Shown here one piece after another: positions 17,494 through 25,928 of a DNA stretch of 64,000 bases; within the stretch, counting starts at the first letter, position 1; each line of letters starts with the position of its first letter. The position numbers were made by a program, and so were the translations under genes. Source of the stretch: Chitinophaga vietnamensis. GTDB lineage: Bacteria > Bacteroidota > Bacteroidia > Chitinophagales > Chitinophagaceae. Location of the stretch: the NCBI RefSeq assembly GCF_902167635.1, contig NZ_CABHMS010000005.1, positions 459,484-523,483 on the forward strand, in the 5' to 3' direction. Below the pieces are notes generated by a model that was given only the letters and a program-made list of their open reading frames with translations, did no database searches and was not told the origin of the DNA.

Positions 17494-20103
17494 CTACCCC
17501 AACAACTGTTTTATTTCATTCAGCTTCAGCAAAGCCTCTACCGGCGTAAGCCGGTTAATATCCACAATTTCCAGTTTTTCACGTATCTGTTTAAAGGTAT
17601 CGCTGTGCGCATCAAAGATATTCAGTTGCAGCTGTTGGGTAGGCGTAGCGATATTTTTGATGTTTTGCTGCAATGGTGCATCGATATGTTTTTCTTCGAG
17701 ATGGGATAATACCTCATTGGCCCTGTTGATCAGTTCCGGTGGCATGCCAGCCATGCGCGCTACGTGGATACCAAAGCTGTGGCGACTTCCGCCGCGTGCG
17801 AGCTTGCGCAGGAAGATGATCTTGTTGCCGGATTCCATGTTGGTGATATGATAGTTTTTCACGCGGGCATGTTTGTTCTCCAGTTCATTCAACTCATGAT
17901 AGTGCGTGGCGAACAGTGTTTTAGGGCGATGCGGCGTCATGTCGTGGAGATATTCCACGATGCTCCAGGCGATGGAGATGCCATCGTAGGTGCTGGTGCC
18001 ACGGCCGATTTCGTCGAGTATCACCAGGCTGCGGGGCGTGATGCTGTTGATGATGCTGGCGGTTTCATTCATCTCCACCATAAAGGTAGATTCGCCGCCG
18101 CTGAGGTTATCGGAAGCGCCTACGCGGGTGAATATTTTGTCTGTAAGCCCGATCTCTGCGCTGGCGGCGGGCACAAAGCTGCCCATGTGCGCCATCAGGG
18201 TGATGAGGGCCGTTTGGCGCAGCAGCGCCGATTTACCGCTCATGTTAGGACCGGTAAGGATGATGATCTGTTGTTCGTCTTCACCCAGTGTGATATCATT
18301 GGCTACATAGGCTTCGCCGGGCGGCAGGCCTCTTTCGATCACGGGGTGGCGCCCTTCTTTGATATGCAGGGCATAGCCGTCGGTGATCACCGGGCGGCGG
18401 TACTTGTATTGCACGGCATTGTGCGCAAAACAGAGGAGACAGTCGATCCGGGCAAACAGCTGTGCATCCTGCTGTATGGGTTGGATATACGGTTGCAGGG
18501 CCGCCAGCAGCTCGTCGAACAGGCGCGCTTCCAGCGCCAGTATTTTATCTTCCGCCCCTACGATCTTCTCTTCGTATTCTTTCAGTTCGGGCGTGATATA
18601 CCGTTCTGCGTTAGCCAGTGTTTGTTTGCGTATCCAGGTATCGGGTACTTTGTTCTTGTGGGTGTTGGTCACTTCGAGATAGTAGCCGAAAACGTTGTTG
18701 AAAGCGATCTTCAGCGAGGGGATGCCGGTGGCTTCGGATTCTTTCTGCTGTATTTGCAGGAGATAATCTTTGCCTTTGGTGGCAATGCCGCGCAGTTCGT
18801 CGAGCTCGGCATTCACGCCATCGCGGATCACGCCGCCTTTGCTGATCAGCACGGCGGGGTTCTCCATCACTTCATGAAGGATGCGGTCGAGGATAGGAGT
18901 ACAGGCATCCAGTTTTTCGTTTAGCCGTTTCAGGTAGTCGCTGCTGGTGTCTATAAGCAGTGCCTGCACAGCCTGTACCTGTTGCAGGGCGCGGGCCAGC
19001 TGCATCACCTCGCGCGGGTTGATCTTGCGCAGCGGTATCTTGGATACCAGTCTTTCAAGATCGCCGGTTTGTTTGAGGTGATGATGCAGGGAGCGGGAGA
19101 GGTCCGTTTCCTTGATGAAATATTCAACAGTGTCGAGGCGTTCGTTGATGGGCTTTTCATTGCGCAAAGGGAATACCAGCCAGCGTTTGAGCAGGCGGGC
19201 GCCCATGGGCGTAACGGTATTGTCCAGCACTTTCAGCAGGGTATGACCGTTCTCCACGCTGCTGTTGAGCAGCTCGAGGTTACGAACAGTGAAGCGGTCC
19301 ATCCACAGGAAATCATCCTGGTCGATGCGCTGCATGCGCGTGATATGCTGTAAATTCGGATGTTCGGTATCCTTGAGGTAGTGCATGGTGGCGCCTGCCG
19401 CGATGATGGCTGCCGGCAAACCTTCCACGCCAAAGCCTTTGAGGGAGTGGGTCTGGAAATGTTTCAGCAGGATATCTTCTGCATAGGTGGTGGTGAAGAT
19501 CCATTCATCGAGCGTATAGGTGTAGAAGCGGGTACCGAAGGTAGCCTTGAAATTTTTCTGCTGTTGTTTGGCAAACACCACTTCTGCGGGACGGAAGCTT
19601 TGCAGCAGTTTATCTACATATTCTATGCTGCCTTCCGCCACGAAAAATTCGCCGGTGGAGATATCGAGGAAAGATACGCCGGTGGTATCTCCTGCGAAAT
19701 GCACGGCGGCGAGGAAGTTATTGCTGGCGTTTTCCAGGAGCTTGTCGTTGATGGCAACACCGGGTGTCACCATTTCGGTGACGCCGCGTTTCACGATGCC
19801 TTTCACCATTTTGGGGTCTTCCAGCTGGTCGCATACGGCCACACGATGGCCGGCTTTCACCAGTTTGTGCAGGTAGGTATCCAGCGCATGGTGCGGGAAT
19901 CCTGCAAGGTCAACATAAGAGGCCGATCCGTTAGCTCTTTTTGTCAACACGATGCCCAGCACCTGGGCGGCGATGACAGCGTCTTCATTGAACGTTTCAT
20001 AAAAATCACCTACACGGAACAGCAGTACGGCATCCGGGTATCGCTCCTTGATGGCCTTATGCTGTTGCATAAGCGGGGTTTCTTCTGATTTGTTTTTTGC
20101 CAT
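17494..20103 (-). CDS. mutS: DNA mismatch repair ATPase MutS
   Basis: MutS recognises mismatches in newly replicated DNA and recruits MutL. The 869-aa length is normal. The N-terminal mismatch-reading motif Phe-x-Glu is present (GDFYETF, residues 32-38). The C-terminal ABC-type ATPase has Walker A (TGPNMSGKS), Walker B (LVILDEIGRGTST) and the FATHYHEL switch. The C-terminus has the usual dimerisation helices (VEALLKLNEIKQLL). The start at 20103 is supported by a -7 box only four bases upstream, so the mRNA may be leaderless. It diverges from the methyltransferase gene at 20150. Confidence 0.98.
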   Translation of the reverse strand: MAKNKSEETPLMQQHKAIKERYPDAVLLFRVGDFYETFNEDAVIAAQVLGIVLTKRANGSASYVDLAGFPHHALDTYLHKLVKAGHRVAVCDQLEDPKMVKGIVKRGVTEMVTPGVAINDKLLENASNNFLAAVHFAGDTTGVSFLDISTGEFFVAEGSIEYVDKLLQSFRPAEVVFAKQQQKNFKATFGTRFYTYTLDEWIFTTTYAEDILLKHFQTHSLKGFGVEGLPAAIIAAGATMHYLKDTEHPNLQHITRMQRIDQDDFLWMDRFTVRNLELLNSSVENGHTLLKVLDNTVTPMGARLLKRWLVFPLRNEKPINERLDTVEYFIKETDLSRSLHHHLKQTGDLERLVSKIPLRKINPREVMQLARALQQVQAVQALLIDTSSDYLKRLNEKLDACTPILDRILHEVMENPAVLISKGGVIRDGVNAELDELRGIATKGKDYLLQIQQKESEATGIPSLKIAFNNVFGYYLEVTNTHKNKVPDTWIRKQTLANAERYITPELKEYEEKIVGAEDKILALEARLFDELLAALQPYIQPIQQDAQLFARIDCLLCFAHNAVQYKYRRPVITDGYALHIKEGRHPVIERGLPPGEAYVANDITLGEDEQQIIILTGPNMSGKSALLRQTALITLMAHMGSFVPAASAEIGLTDKIFTRVGASDNLSGGESTFMVEMNETASIINSITPRSLVILDEIGRGTSTYDGISIAWSIVEYLHDMTPHRPKTLFATHYHELNELENKHARVKNYHITNMESGNKIIFLRKLARGGSRHSFGIHVARMAGMPPELINRANEVLSHLEEKHIDAPLQQNIKNIATPTQQLQLNIFDAHSDTFKQIREKLEIVDINRLTPVEALLKLNEIKQLLG

Positions 20104-20107
20104 GGCG

Positions 20108-20143
20108 CAAATATATAAAACTCATCCCATCCCGTTATCTTTG
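20108..20143. promoter_or_regulatory. Divergent -7 boxes for mutS and the TrmH-type gene
   Basis: On the minus strand TATATTTG (20115-20108) lies four bases before the mutS ATG. On the plus strand TATCTTTG (20136-20143) lies six bases before the ATG at 20150. Both match the Bacteroidota -7 consensus TAnnTTTG. A good -33 box is not evident for either. Such short distances imply leaderless or nearly leaderless transcripts. Confidence 0.55.
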
Positions 20144-20149
20144 CAGGTG

Positions 20150-20683
20150 ATGAGAAAATTAAGCATGGATGAACTGGGCCGCAAAACGGTAGCCGAGTTC
20201 AAGGCGGCGGATAAAACGCCGCTGGTATTGGTGCTGGACAATATACGCAGCATGCACAACGTAGGTTCCGTGTTCCGCACGGCCGATGCTTTCCTGGTAC
20301 AGGGTATTATCCTTTGTGGCTATACGCCGGTGCCGCCGCATCGTGATATCCACAAAACGGCGCTGGGAGCCACTGATACGGTGGAATGGCAGTACTTTCC
20401 CACTACCCTGGAGGCGGTGAAGGAATTGCAGGCGGCTGGTTACCGGGTGCTGGCGATTGAACAGGCGGTGAACAGCCAGCTGCTCGATCATTTCACGCCG
20501 CCGGCAGATCAGCCACTGGCGCTGGTTTTCGGCAATGAGGTCACGGGCGTGGATACCGAAGTGATGAAAGTGGTGGATGGCTGTATCGAAATTCCGCAAC
20601 AAGGCATGAAACATTCCCTGAATATTTCTGTGAGCACGGGTATCGTGGTTTGGGATATCTTTGTAAAATTGAAAAAGGCATAA
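20150..20683 (+). CDS. TrmH/SpoU-family RNA 2'-O-methyltransferase
   Basis: SPOUT methyltransferase of 177 aa that should transfer a methyl group from S-adenosylmethionine to a ribose in tRNA or rRNA. The three family motifs are visible: VLDNIRSMHNVGSVFRTADA (motif 1), LALVFGNEVTGVD (motif 2) and IEIPQQGMKHSLNISVSTGI (motif 3), which together build the trefoil-knot cofactor site. The start at 20150 (MRKLSMDELGRK) matches the usual beginning of Bacteroidota members; a longer open frame upstream overlaps mutS and is discounted. The exact RNA target cannot be told. Confidence 0.9.
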   Translation: MRKLSMDELGRKTVAEFKAADKTPLVLVLDNIRSMHNVGSVFRTADAFLVQGIILCGYTPVPPHRDIHKTALGATDTVEWQYFPTTLEAVKELQAAGYRVLAIEQAVNSQLLDHFTPPADQPLALVFGNEVTGVDTEVMKVVDGCIEIPQQGMKHSLNISVSTGIVVWDIFVKLKKA

Positions 20684-20698
20684 AGCGCTTCTTATTCT

Positions 20699-21565
20699 AT
20701 GATTAGCACGATCAATAAATATCTTTCCCTGGTGAAGTTCGCACATACGATCTTCGCCATGCCCTTTGCCCTCATCGGTTTTTTTATGGCGATCACCCGT
20801 GGCGGCGGCGCCTTCAGCTGGCAGCTCTTTGGCCTGGTGATCCTCTGCATGGTGTTTGCCCGCAGTGCGGCCATGGCCTTCAATCGCTGGTTGGACGTGG
20901 ATATCGACAAGCTCAATCCGCGCACTGCAAAAAGGGAGATCCCCGCGGGTATTATCTCCCGCAGGAATGCGATGTATTTCATTATCGGTAATGTGGTGCT
21001 GTTCATGGCGGCCACTTACTTCATCAACCGTATCTGTTTTTATCTCTCGCCCATCGCATTGTTCGTGGTGCTGGGATATAGCTATACCAAGCGTTTTACG
21101 GCGCTCTGCCACCTGGTGCTGGGGGTGGGCCTGTCGCTCGCGCCAATCGGGGCTTACCTGGCGGTGACGGGGCAATTTGCCACGCTGCCGGTGCTGGTGA
21201 GCATGCTGGTGCTCTGCTGGGTATCGGGCTTCGATATCATCTATTCCTTGCAGGATGAGGATTTTGATAAATCGCAACAGCTGAATTCCATTCCGGCCTG
21301 GCTGGGCCTGAGCGGCGCTTTGCGCTTCTCCGAGCTGCTGCATGTGATCACGGCGGCGCTGGTGATCACGATCGGTATCTCCGGGCATTTCCATTGGGTA
21401 TATTGGATCGGGGCGGCCGTATTTGTGAGCATGCTGGTATCACAGCATTTACTGGTAAAACCGGCTGACCTCAGCAGGATCAATATTATGTTCATGACCA
21501 CCAACGGCATTGCCAGCGTGGTATTTGCCGTATTTGCCATCGCCGATATGCTCATCTTCCAATAA
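20699..21565 (+). CDS. UbiA-family aromatic prenyltransferase
   Basis: Membrane prenyltransferase of 288 aa with about eight or nine transmembrane segments. It attaches a polyprenyl chain to an aromatic acid during quinone synthesis. The two Asp-rich motifs that bind the Mg-diphosphate are present: NRWLDVDIDKLNPRT and YSLQDEDFDK. It resembles the group annotated UbiA in Bacteroidota, which can act as MqnP in the futalosine menaquinone route; which substrate it uses here is not decided by the sequence. It lies 15 bases after the methyltransferase. Its stop codon is the first codon of a repeat arm. Confidence 0.9.
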   Translation: MISTINKYLSLVKFAHTIFAMPFALIGFFMAITRGGGAFSWQLFGLVILCMVFARSAAMAFNRWLDVDIDKLNPRTAKREIPAGIISRRNAMYFIIGNVVLFMAATYFINRICFYLSPIALFVVLGYSYTKRFTALCHLVLGVGLSLAPIGAYLAVTGQFATLPVLVSMLVLCWVSGFDIIYSLQDEDFDKSQQLNSIPAWLGLSGALRFSELLHVITAALVITIGISGHFHWVYWIGAAVFVSMLVSQHLLVKPADLSRINIMFMTTNGIASVVFAVFAIADMLIFQ

Positions 21566-21600
21566 ATCCATAAATCCGTAAATCCATAAATCCTCAAATA
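21563..21600. repeat. Single arm of the GGATTTAY repeat family
   Basis: A solo arm of AAATCC-type octamers. A stretch of 29 bases, ending TCCTCAAATA, is identical to the right arm of the palindrome at 9992-10073. No matching left arm is present. The TAA stop of the UbiA gene is part of the element. Confidence 0.8.
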
Positions 21601-21604
21601 AATC

Positions 21605-22015
21605 ATGGCGCGAATAATGGCGATAGACTACGGGAAAAAGAGAACAGGCCTGGCGGTGACCGACCCCCTGCAGCTGATCGCAAGCGGCCTTACCACGGTA
21701 CCTACGCATGAGCTGATCCCTTTCCTGAAAAAATATTTTGCCGCCGAGCCGGTGGAAACCATCGTGATAGGAGAGCCTAAAAACCTTGATGGCAGCGCCA
21801 CAGACGCTACTGCGCTGGTAACGGAATGTATCCGTATCATCGGCAAAAATTTCCCGGCTATCCGCATCGTCAAAATAGACGAACGCTTCACCTCCAGGAT
21901 GGCCTTCCAGAGCATGATCGACAGCGGCCTGAAAAAGAAGGACCGCCAGAACAAAGGCCTGGTAGACGAGATCAGCGCCACGATCATTTTACAGGAATAC
22001 CTCCAATCCAGGTAA
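21605..22015 (+). CDS. ruvX: RuvX/YqgF-type Holliday junction resolvase-like nuclease
   Basis: RNase H-fold protein of 136 aa, the typical size of the family that processes the 5' end of pre-16S rRNA and was first proposed as a Holliday junction resolvase. Key segments are IDYGKKRTGLAVTD with the first catalytic Asp, IVIGEPKNLDGS, KIDERFTSRMA and a C-terminal VDEISATIILQEYL with the last acidic residue. A terminator follows directly. Confidence 0.94.
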   Translation: MARIMAIDYGKKRTGLAVTDPLQLIASGLTTVPTHELIPFLKKYFAAEPVETIVIGEPKNLDGSATDATALVTECIRIIGKNFPAIRIVKIDERFTSRMAFQSMIDSGLKKKDRQNKGLVDEISATIILQEYLQSR

Positions 22016-22026
22016 ATAATGTAACA

Positions 22027-22068
22027 GCATTGCGGCTCCACTGCCATAGGGCGGTGGAGCCGCAATGC
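22027..22068 (+). terminator. Terminator after ruvX
   Basis: The 19-base arms 22027-22045 and 22050-22068 pair with one mismatch around ATAG, followed by TTATTTTG. It lies 11 bases after the ruvX stop. Confidence 0.8.
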
Positions 22069-22111
22069 TTATTTTGTTTATTTTTGTTGTTTGAATAAAG
22101 AATTTAAGCAT

Positions 22112-22690
22112 ATGATATTGCCAATAGTAGCATACGGGCATCCGGTACTTAGAAAGGTGGCCGAAGATATTACCCCCGATTATCCCGGCCTGAAAGAACT
22201 GATCGCCAACATGTGGGAAACGATGTATGGCTCCAGTGGCGTGGGTATTGCCGCACCGCAGGTGAACAAAGCGATCCGCCTTTTTGTTGTAGATAGTAAG
22301 CAGATCATCGATAACCTGGAAGATGATGAGAAAGATGCCTATCCCGGCGACGCGGGCGTGAAGGAAGTATTTATCAACGCGCATATTGTTAGCACAGGCG
22401 GTGAAGACTGGCCCTATAACGAAGGCTGCCTGAGCATTCCCAAGATCAGGGAAGATGTGGAACGTCCTGAAACCGTAACACTCCGGTATGTAAATGAAAA
22501 TTTCGAGCCGCAGGAGAAAACATTTACCGGCGTAACAGCCCGCGTGATCCTGCACGAATACGATCATATTGATGGTAAACTGTTCATCGATCATCTCAAG
22601 CCACTAAAGCGGAGAATGTTGAAAAGCAAACTCGATGATATCAGCAAAGGCAAGGTAAGAGTGGATTACAAAATGTCTTTCCCGAAATAG
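22112..22690 (+). CDS. def: Peptide deformylase
   Basis: Metalloenzyme of 192 aa that removes the N-formyl group from nascent proteins. The three family motifs are intact: GSSGVGIAAPQ (motif 1), EGCLSIP with the metal Cys (motif 2) and HEYDHIDGK with the two metal His and catalytic Glu (motif 3). The ATG at 22112 gives the normal start MILPIVAYGHPVLR; a TTG seven codons upstream is less likely. It has its own upstream region after the ruvX terminator, with a TATTTTTG box at 22079-22086. Confidence 0.96.
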   Translation: MILPIVAYGHPVLRKVAEDITPDYPGLKELIANMWETMYGSSGVGIAAPQVNKAIRLFVVDSKQIIDNLEDDEKDAYPGDAGVKEVFINAHIVSTGGEDWPYNEGCLSIPKIREDVERPETVTLRYVNENFEPQEKTFTGVTARVILHEYDHIDGKLFIDHLKPLKRRMLKSKLDDISKGKVRVDYKMSFPK

Positions 22691-22698
22691 GAAAAAAT

Positions 22699-22728
22699 TT
22701 TGTAATGTAAAGAAAAGCTGTTATTTTG
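22699..22728 (+). promoter_or_regulatory. Promoter candidate for the first sigma/anti-sigma pair
   Basis: TTTG (22699-22702), 19 bases, then TATTTTG (22722-22728). The spacing is exactly that of the Bacteroidota consensus; the -7 box is one base short of TAnnTTTG. The sigma gene starts 30 bases downstream. Confidence 0.5.
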
Positions 22729-22757
22729 GTCTAACAAAGATTAACATCCATATCCTC

Positions 22758-23309
22758 TTGGGAGCTACCTTAACATATACTGAAGCCGAACTTGTTCAGG
22801 GTCTTAAAGCCAGGGATGAAAAAGTTTTTAGTTATTTGTACGACCATTATTCCCCCGCATTATATGGAGTGGCCCTGAAAGTACTTACAGACGAATCTTC
22901 CGCAGGCGACGTTTTGCAGGAGGTGTTTGTAAAGATCTGGCGCAGTATTGAACGCTATGATCCTTCGAAGGGCCGCCTCTTTACCTGGATGTTAAACATC
23001 GCCCGCAACACCGCCATCGATAGTTTGCGGTCCAAAGCGTACAAGCTGGAACAACGCGTAACGGATGTTACCAGCGGCGCGCTGATGTACGAGCCCCAGC
23101 TGGCCGTACACCAGTCAGTAGATCACCTCGGCCTCACCAAGGTGATAGAAAGTCTCAACAAAGAACAACGAATTATTATCGATCTTGCCTATTTCAAAGG
23201 ATGTACACAGGAAGAAATAGCCAAAGTCTTGGATATACCGCTGGGCACCGTGAAAACCCGTATGCGCAATGCTATCATACAATTGAGGATATTGCTTAAA
23301 CAGTTGTAA
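22758..23309 (+). CDS. ECF sigma factor A of a tandem pair
   Basis: Sigma-70 family factor of 183 aa. Region 2 is at about residues 15-85 (VFSYLYDHYSPALYGVALKVL, DVLQEVFVKIWRSIERYD, GRLFTWMLNIARNTAIDSLRSK), and region 4 ends in the helix-turn-helix CTQEEIAKVLDIPLGTVKTRM. It starts at a TTG (22758); its paralogue at 24410 also starts at TTG and shares the next residues (TYTEAELVQGL), which supports the start. The anti-sigma gene follows after three bases. It looks like the SigK type that is paired with RskA-like anti-sigma factors. The stimulus is unknown. Confidence 0.93.
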   Translation: MGATLTYTEAELVQGLKARDEKVFSYLYDHYSPALYGVALKVLTDESSAGDVLQEVFVKIWRSIERYDPSKGRLFTWMLNIARNTAIDSLRSKAYKLEQRVTDVTSGALMYEPQLAVHQSVDHLGLTKVIESLNKEQRIIIDLAYFKGCTQEEIAKVLDIPLGTVKTRMRNAIIQLRILLKQL

Positions 23310-23312
23310 AAC

Positions 23313-24188
23313 GTGGATGTTAATCGTTACATATCATCCGGTATTTTAGAGAGCTATGTATTCGGTCTCCTTCCAGAAGAAGAAAATGGAGAAGTTGAAA
23401 GCATAGCATTACATTACCCCGAAGTGCAGGCCGCAGTAAATGCTTTACAGCACGACAAAGAACGTTTTGTAAAACTCTATTCCACCACTCCTCCTACCGC
23501 CATCAAAGACCGTTTGATGGATATTATCCGCTATGAGAGTACGGCAGAGGGGAATGGTAAACTGCCGGAAGAATTACGTATAGCCGACACCGTGCCTGCC
23601 GCGCCTGTGATGCTGAAAACAACGCCCGCCGCCACCAACGGCCATAGCAAGCCCATCAACCATATTAAAAAGAACGCCGGCACTGACCGCGTCTGGAAAT
23701 ACCTCGCTGCCGCTTTCATCGCATTGCTCATCGGCAGCGTGATCATGAATTTCTTTTTCTTCCAGAAATCCACCGACTATAAAAGCCGTTATCAATCATT
23801 GATCGCCGCCAGGGAAAAACTGAGCGAAGAACAGAAAGAACAGGCCGACCATAGCCATAGTACCAGTCTTCATGAAGAAGAAGATATACTGACTTTGGAG
23901 AAAGATACTTCCTTCATCCATGTGAATATGAAAGGCAGCGGGCCATTTGCCGGTCATGCCGTGAATGTATCCTGGAATCCACATACACATGTGGTATACC
24001 TCATTGCAAAGCTGCTGCCAGTACCGCCGCCAGGCAAGCAGTTCCAGCTCTGGGCCATCGTCAATAAGAAAATGATCGATGCCGGCATCTTCGAAAGCGG
24101 CGCCGCCGTATCCGGAAAAATACAATTGATGAAAGCAGTGGATGTTGCAGATGCTTTTGCCGTTACATTGGAAAAAAAAAGGCGGTAG
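23313..24188 (+). CDS. RskA-like membrane anti-sigma factor A, reading frame shifted near the 3' end
   Basis: Anti-sigma factor that should bind sigma A at the membrane. GTG start; residues 1-75 are the cytoplasmic sigma-binding part (ISSGILESYVFGLLPEEE), the membrane segment is about 129-150, and the periplasmic RskA domain contains GKQFQLWAIVNKKMIDAGIF. The frame ends abruptly as VTLEKKRR at 24188. A run of nine A (24172-24180) precedes this; reading it as eight A restores GGSAKPSMDQLY and an end at 24240, which matches the paralogue's GGAVAPTMDQMY. The gene therefore carries a one-base frameshift, slips during expression, or contains a sequence error. Confidence 0.88.
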   Translation: MDVNRYISSGILESYVFGLLPEEENGEVESIALHYPEVQAAVNALQHDKERFVKLYSTTPPTAIKDRLMDIIRYESTAEGNGKLPEELRIADTVPAAPVMLKTTPAATNGHSKPINHIKKNAGTDRVWKYLAAAFIALLIGSVIMNFFFFQKSTDYKSRYQSLIAAREKLSEEQKEQADHSHSTSLHEEEDILTLEKDTSFIHVNMKGSGPFAGHAVNVSWNPHTHVVYLIAKLLPVPPPGKQFQLWAIVNKKMIDAGIFESGAAVSGKIQLMKAVDVADAFAVTLEKKRR

Positions 24189-24409
24189 CGCCAAACCCAG
24201 CATGGATCAGCTGTATATGACAGAGAAAACGCATGGCTGAAAACAACATTTCATCAGGAAAATAGTATCTTGCTATATATCACCCCGGTTTAACCATTTT
24301 TTTGAGCGCTAAATCATTCGGACAACCAATTTGAAACACCCGTGCCGAGGCATTGATTGTTTCTCATGTTATGAATGTAAATTAAAGACACTAACGATCT
24401 TAATACTGT

Positions 24410-24946
24410 TTGTTGGAATCTGCTATTACATATACAGAAGCTGAACTGGTACAGGGTTTACGTAACCGCGACCAGAAAGTATTTAGTTATGTTTATGACA
24501 AATACTCACCGGCATTGTACGGCGTAGTAGTGAAAGTGCTGAATGATCAGGGAGCGGCAGGAGATACCTTGCAAGAGATCTACCTGAAGATATGGCGCAA
24601 CTTCGACCATTATGATGAAAGCAAAGGACGCCTCTTCACCTGGATGCTGAACATCGCCAGGAATACGGCTATCGACGTGCTGCGTTCCCGCGCGCACAAG
24701 CTGGAAGAAAGAGTGCAACCCATTACAGAAGACACCGCGCTGACCGTAAACCCCGCCGTAGACCACGTCGGATTCGCCAAAGTGCTGGAAAAACTGAACA
24801 AAGAACAACGAACACTCATCGACCTGGCGTACTACAAAGGCTGTACCCAGGAAGAGATAGCAAAAATATTGGAGATTCCCCTCGGCACCGTGAAAACCAG
24901 GATGAGAAATGCCATCATCCAACTGAGGAATATCATCAGAAAATAG
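24410..24946 (+). CDS. ECF sigma factor B of a tandem pair
   Basis: Paralogue of the factor at 22758-23309, 178 aa. Region 2 (VFSYVYDKYSPALYGVVVKVL, GRLFTWMLNIARNTAIDVLRSR) and region 4 (CTQEEIAKILEIPLGTVKTRM) are nearly identical to sigma A, so the promoters recognised may overlap. A TTG start is used again. The anti-sigma N-terminal ORF begins 15 bases later. The 169-base gap before it shows no gene. Confidence 0.93.
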   Translation: MLESAITYTEAELVQGLRNRDQKVFSYVYDKYSPALYGVVVKVLNDQGAAGDTLQEIYLKIWRNFDHYDESKGRLFTWMLNIARNTAIDVLRSRAHKLEERVQPITEDTALTVNPAVDHVGFAKVLEKLNKEQRTLIDLAYYKGCTQEEIAKILEIPLGTVKTRMRNAIIQLRNIIRK

Positions 24947-24961
24947 AACATCACTCATATC

Positions 24962-25237
24962 TTGGACGCACAACAAACCATATCATCCGGATTGATAGAA
25001 CTATATGTGACCGGTATGGCCACCGAGCATGATGTGAAAGAGCTGGAAGCCGCTATCCGCCAGTTCCCCGAGCTTGCCGCTGAAGTAGACAGGTGCCAGC
25101 GTGATATGGAAGAATATGTGCTTTTGCATGGATTGATACCGGGAAACGACGTTAAAACACGTTTATTTAACCAAATCAATAATGAAATCGCTTCGCGGGG
25201 TCACACCGCTCCGGCTGACCAGTCCCCGCAGCAATAA
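24962..25237 (+). CDS. Anti-sigma factor B, cytoplasmic part (separate ORF)
   Basis: A 91-aa ORF starting at TTG that corresponds to the N-terminal sigma-binding part of anti-sigma A (TISSGLIELYVTGMATEHD compared with YISSGILESYVFGLLPEEE). It stops at TAA (25235-25237). The following ORF (25253) is in the same reading frame, and together they match the full-length paralogue, so one in-frame stop separates the soluble sigma-binding half from the membrane and periplasmic half. This is either a natural gene split or a nonsense mutation. Confidence 0.75.
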   Translation: MDAQQTISSGLIELYVTGMATEHDVKELEAAIRQFPELAAEVDRCQRDMEEYVLLHGLIPGNDVKTRLFNQINNEIASRGHTAPADQSPQQ

Positions 25238-25252
25238 CCAAATGCACTACCC

Positions 25253-25813
25253 ATGGAAGAACAAAAACGCCTATCCTGGAAATTGATCGCCGTAGTCGCC
25301 GCCGTGCTGCTACTGGGCAGCCTGATCCTCAACTATGTATTCTTTAACCGGTACAAAGAGTTCCGGGAATACAAAGACAAATATCAGTCGCTGCTAGTAT
25401 CTCAAAACTCCATACTGTCAAAGAGCAATCTGTATAAGACACGTATGGAACAGCTGGAATCCTCTATAGAAGTGATGGAAGATCCTGCTGTATTGAAAGT
25501 GAAAATGCCTGGTACCAAACCATTCCCTGAAGCGGTAGCCACCGTATTCTGGAACCAGAGCAGCCAACAGGTATACCTCAAGGTGAACAACCTGCCGGAA
25601 CCTGCGGCCGACAAGCAATATCAACTGTGGGCTATCGTAGATGGCAAACCAGTGGATATGGGCGTGTTCGAAATGGGCGATACCGCCAAAGTATTACAGA
25701 AGATGAAGACCACCGGCAAAGCACAAATGTTTGCGGTCACACTCGAGAAGAAAGGCGGTGCTGTTGCGCCAACAATGGATCAGATGTATGTTGCCGGAAA
25801 AATCCCCGGATAA
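25253..25813 (+). CDS. Anti-sigma factor B, membrane and RskA part (separate ORF)
   Basis: 186 aa, starting MEEQKRLSWK. A single membrane segment lies at about residues 10-31 (LIAVVAAVLLLGSLILNYVF), followed by a coiled region and a periplasmic RskA-type domain with KQYQLWAIVDGKPVDMGVF and the conserved end FAVTLEKKGGAVAPTMDQMY. It lacks the sigma-binding part, which is on the preceding 91-aa ORF in the same frame, 15 bases upstream. It could still assemble with that part, or could be the inert half of a broken gene. Confidence 0.8.
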   Translation: MEEQKRLSWKLIAVVAAVLLLGSLILNYVFFNRYKEFREYKDKYQSLLVSQNSILSKSNLYKTRMEQLESSIEVMEDPAVLKVKMPGTKPFPEAVATVFWNQSSQQVYLKVNNLPEPAADKQYQLWAIVDGKPVDMGVFEMGDTAKVLQKMKTTGKAQMFAVTLEKKGGAVAPTMDQMYVAGKIPG

Positions 25814-25848
25814 CAAACGCCGGTAGCGTATAGCTGCCTGCCATAACA

Positions 25849-25892
25849 GAAAGCTGACAAGAGCGGATAATTTTCCGCTTTTGCCAGCTTTC
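25849..25892 (+). terminator. Terminator after anti-sigma B
   Basis: The 19-base arms 25849-25867 and 25874-25892 pair with two mismatches (GAAAGCTG...AGCGGA), followed by a T-rich, C-interrupted stretch. Confidence 0.6.
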
Positions 25893-25928
25893 TGCTTTCT
25901 GCTTTCCCCTTTATCCTTAACTTGCAGT

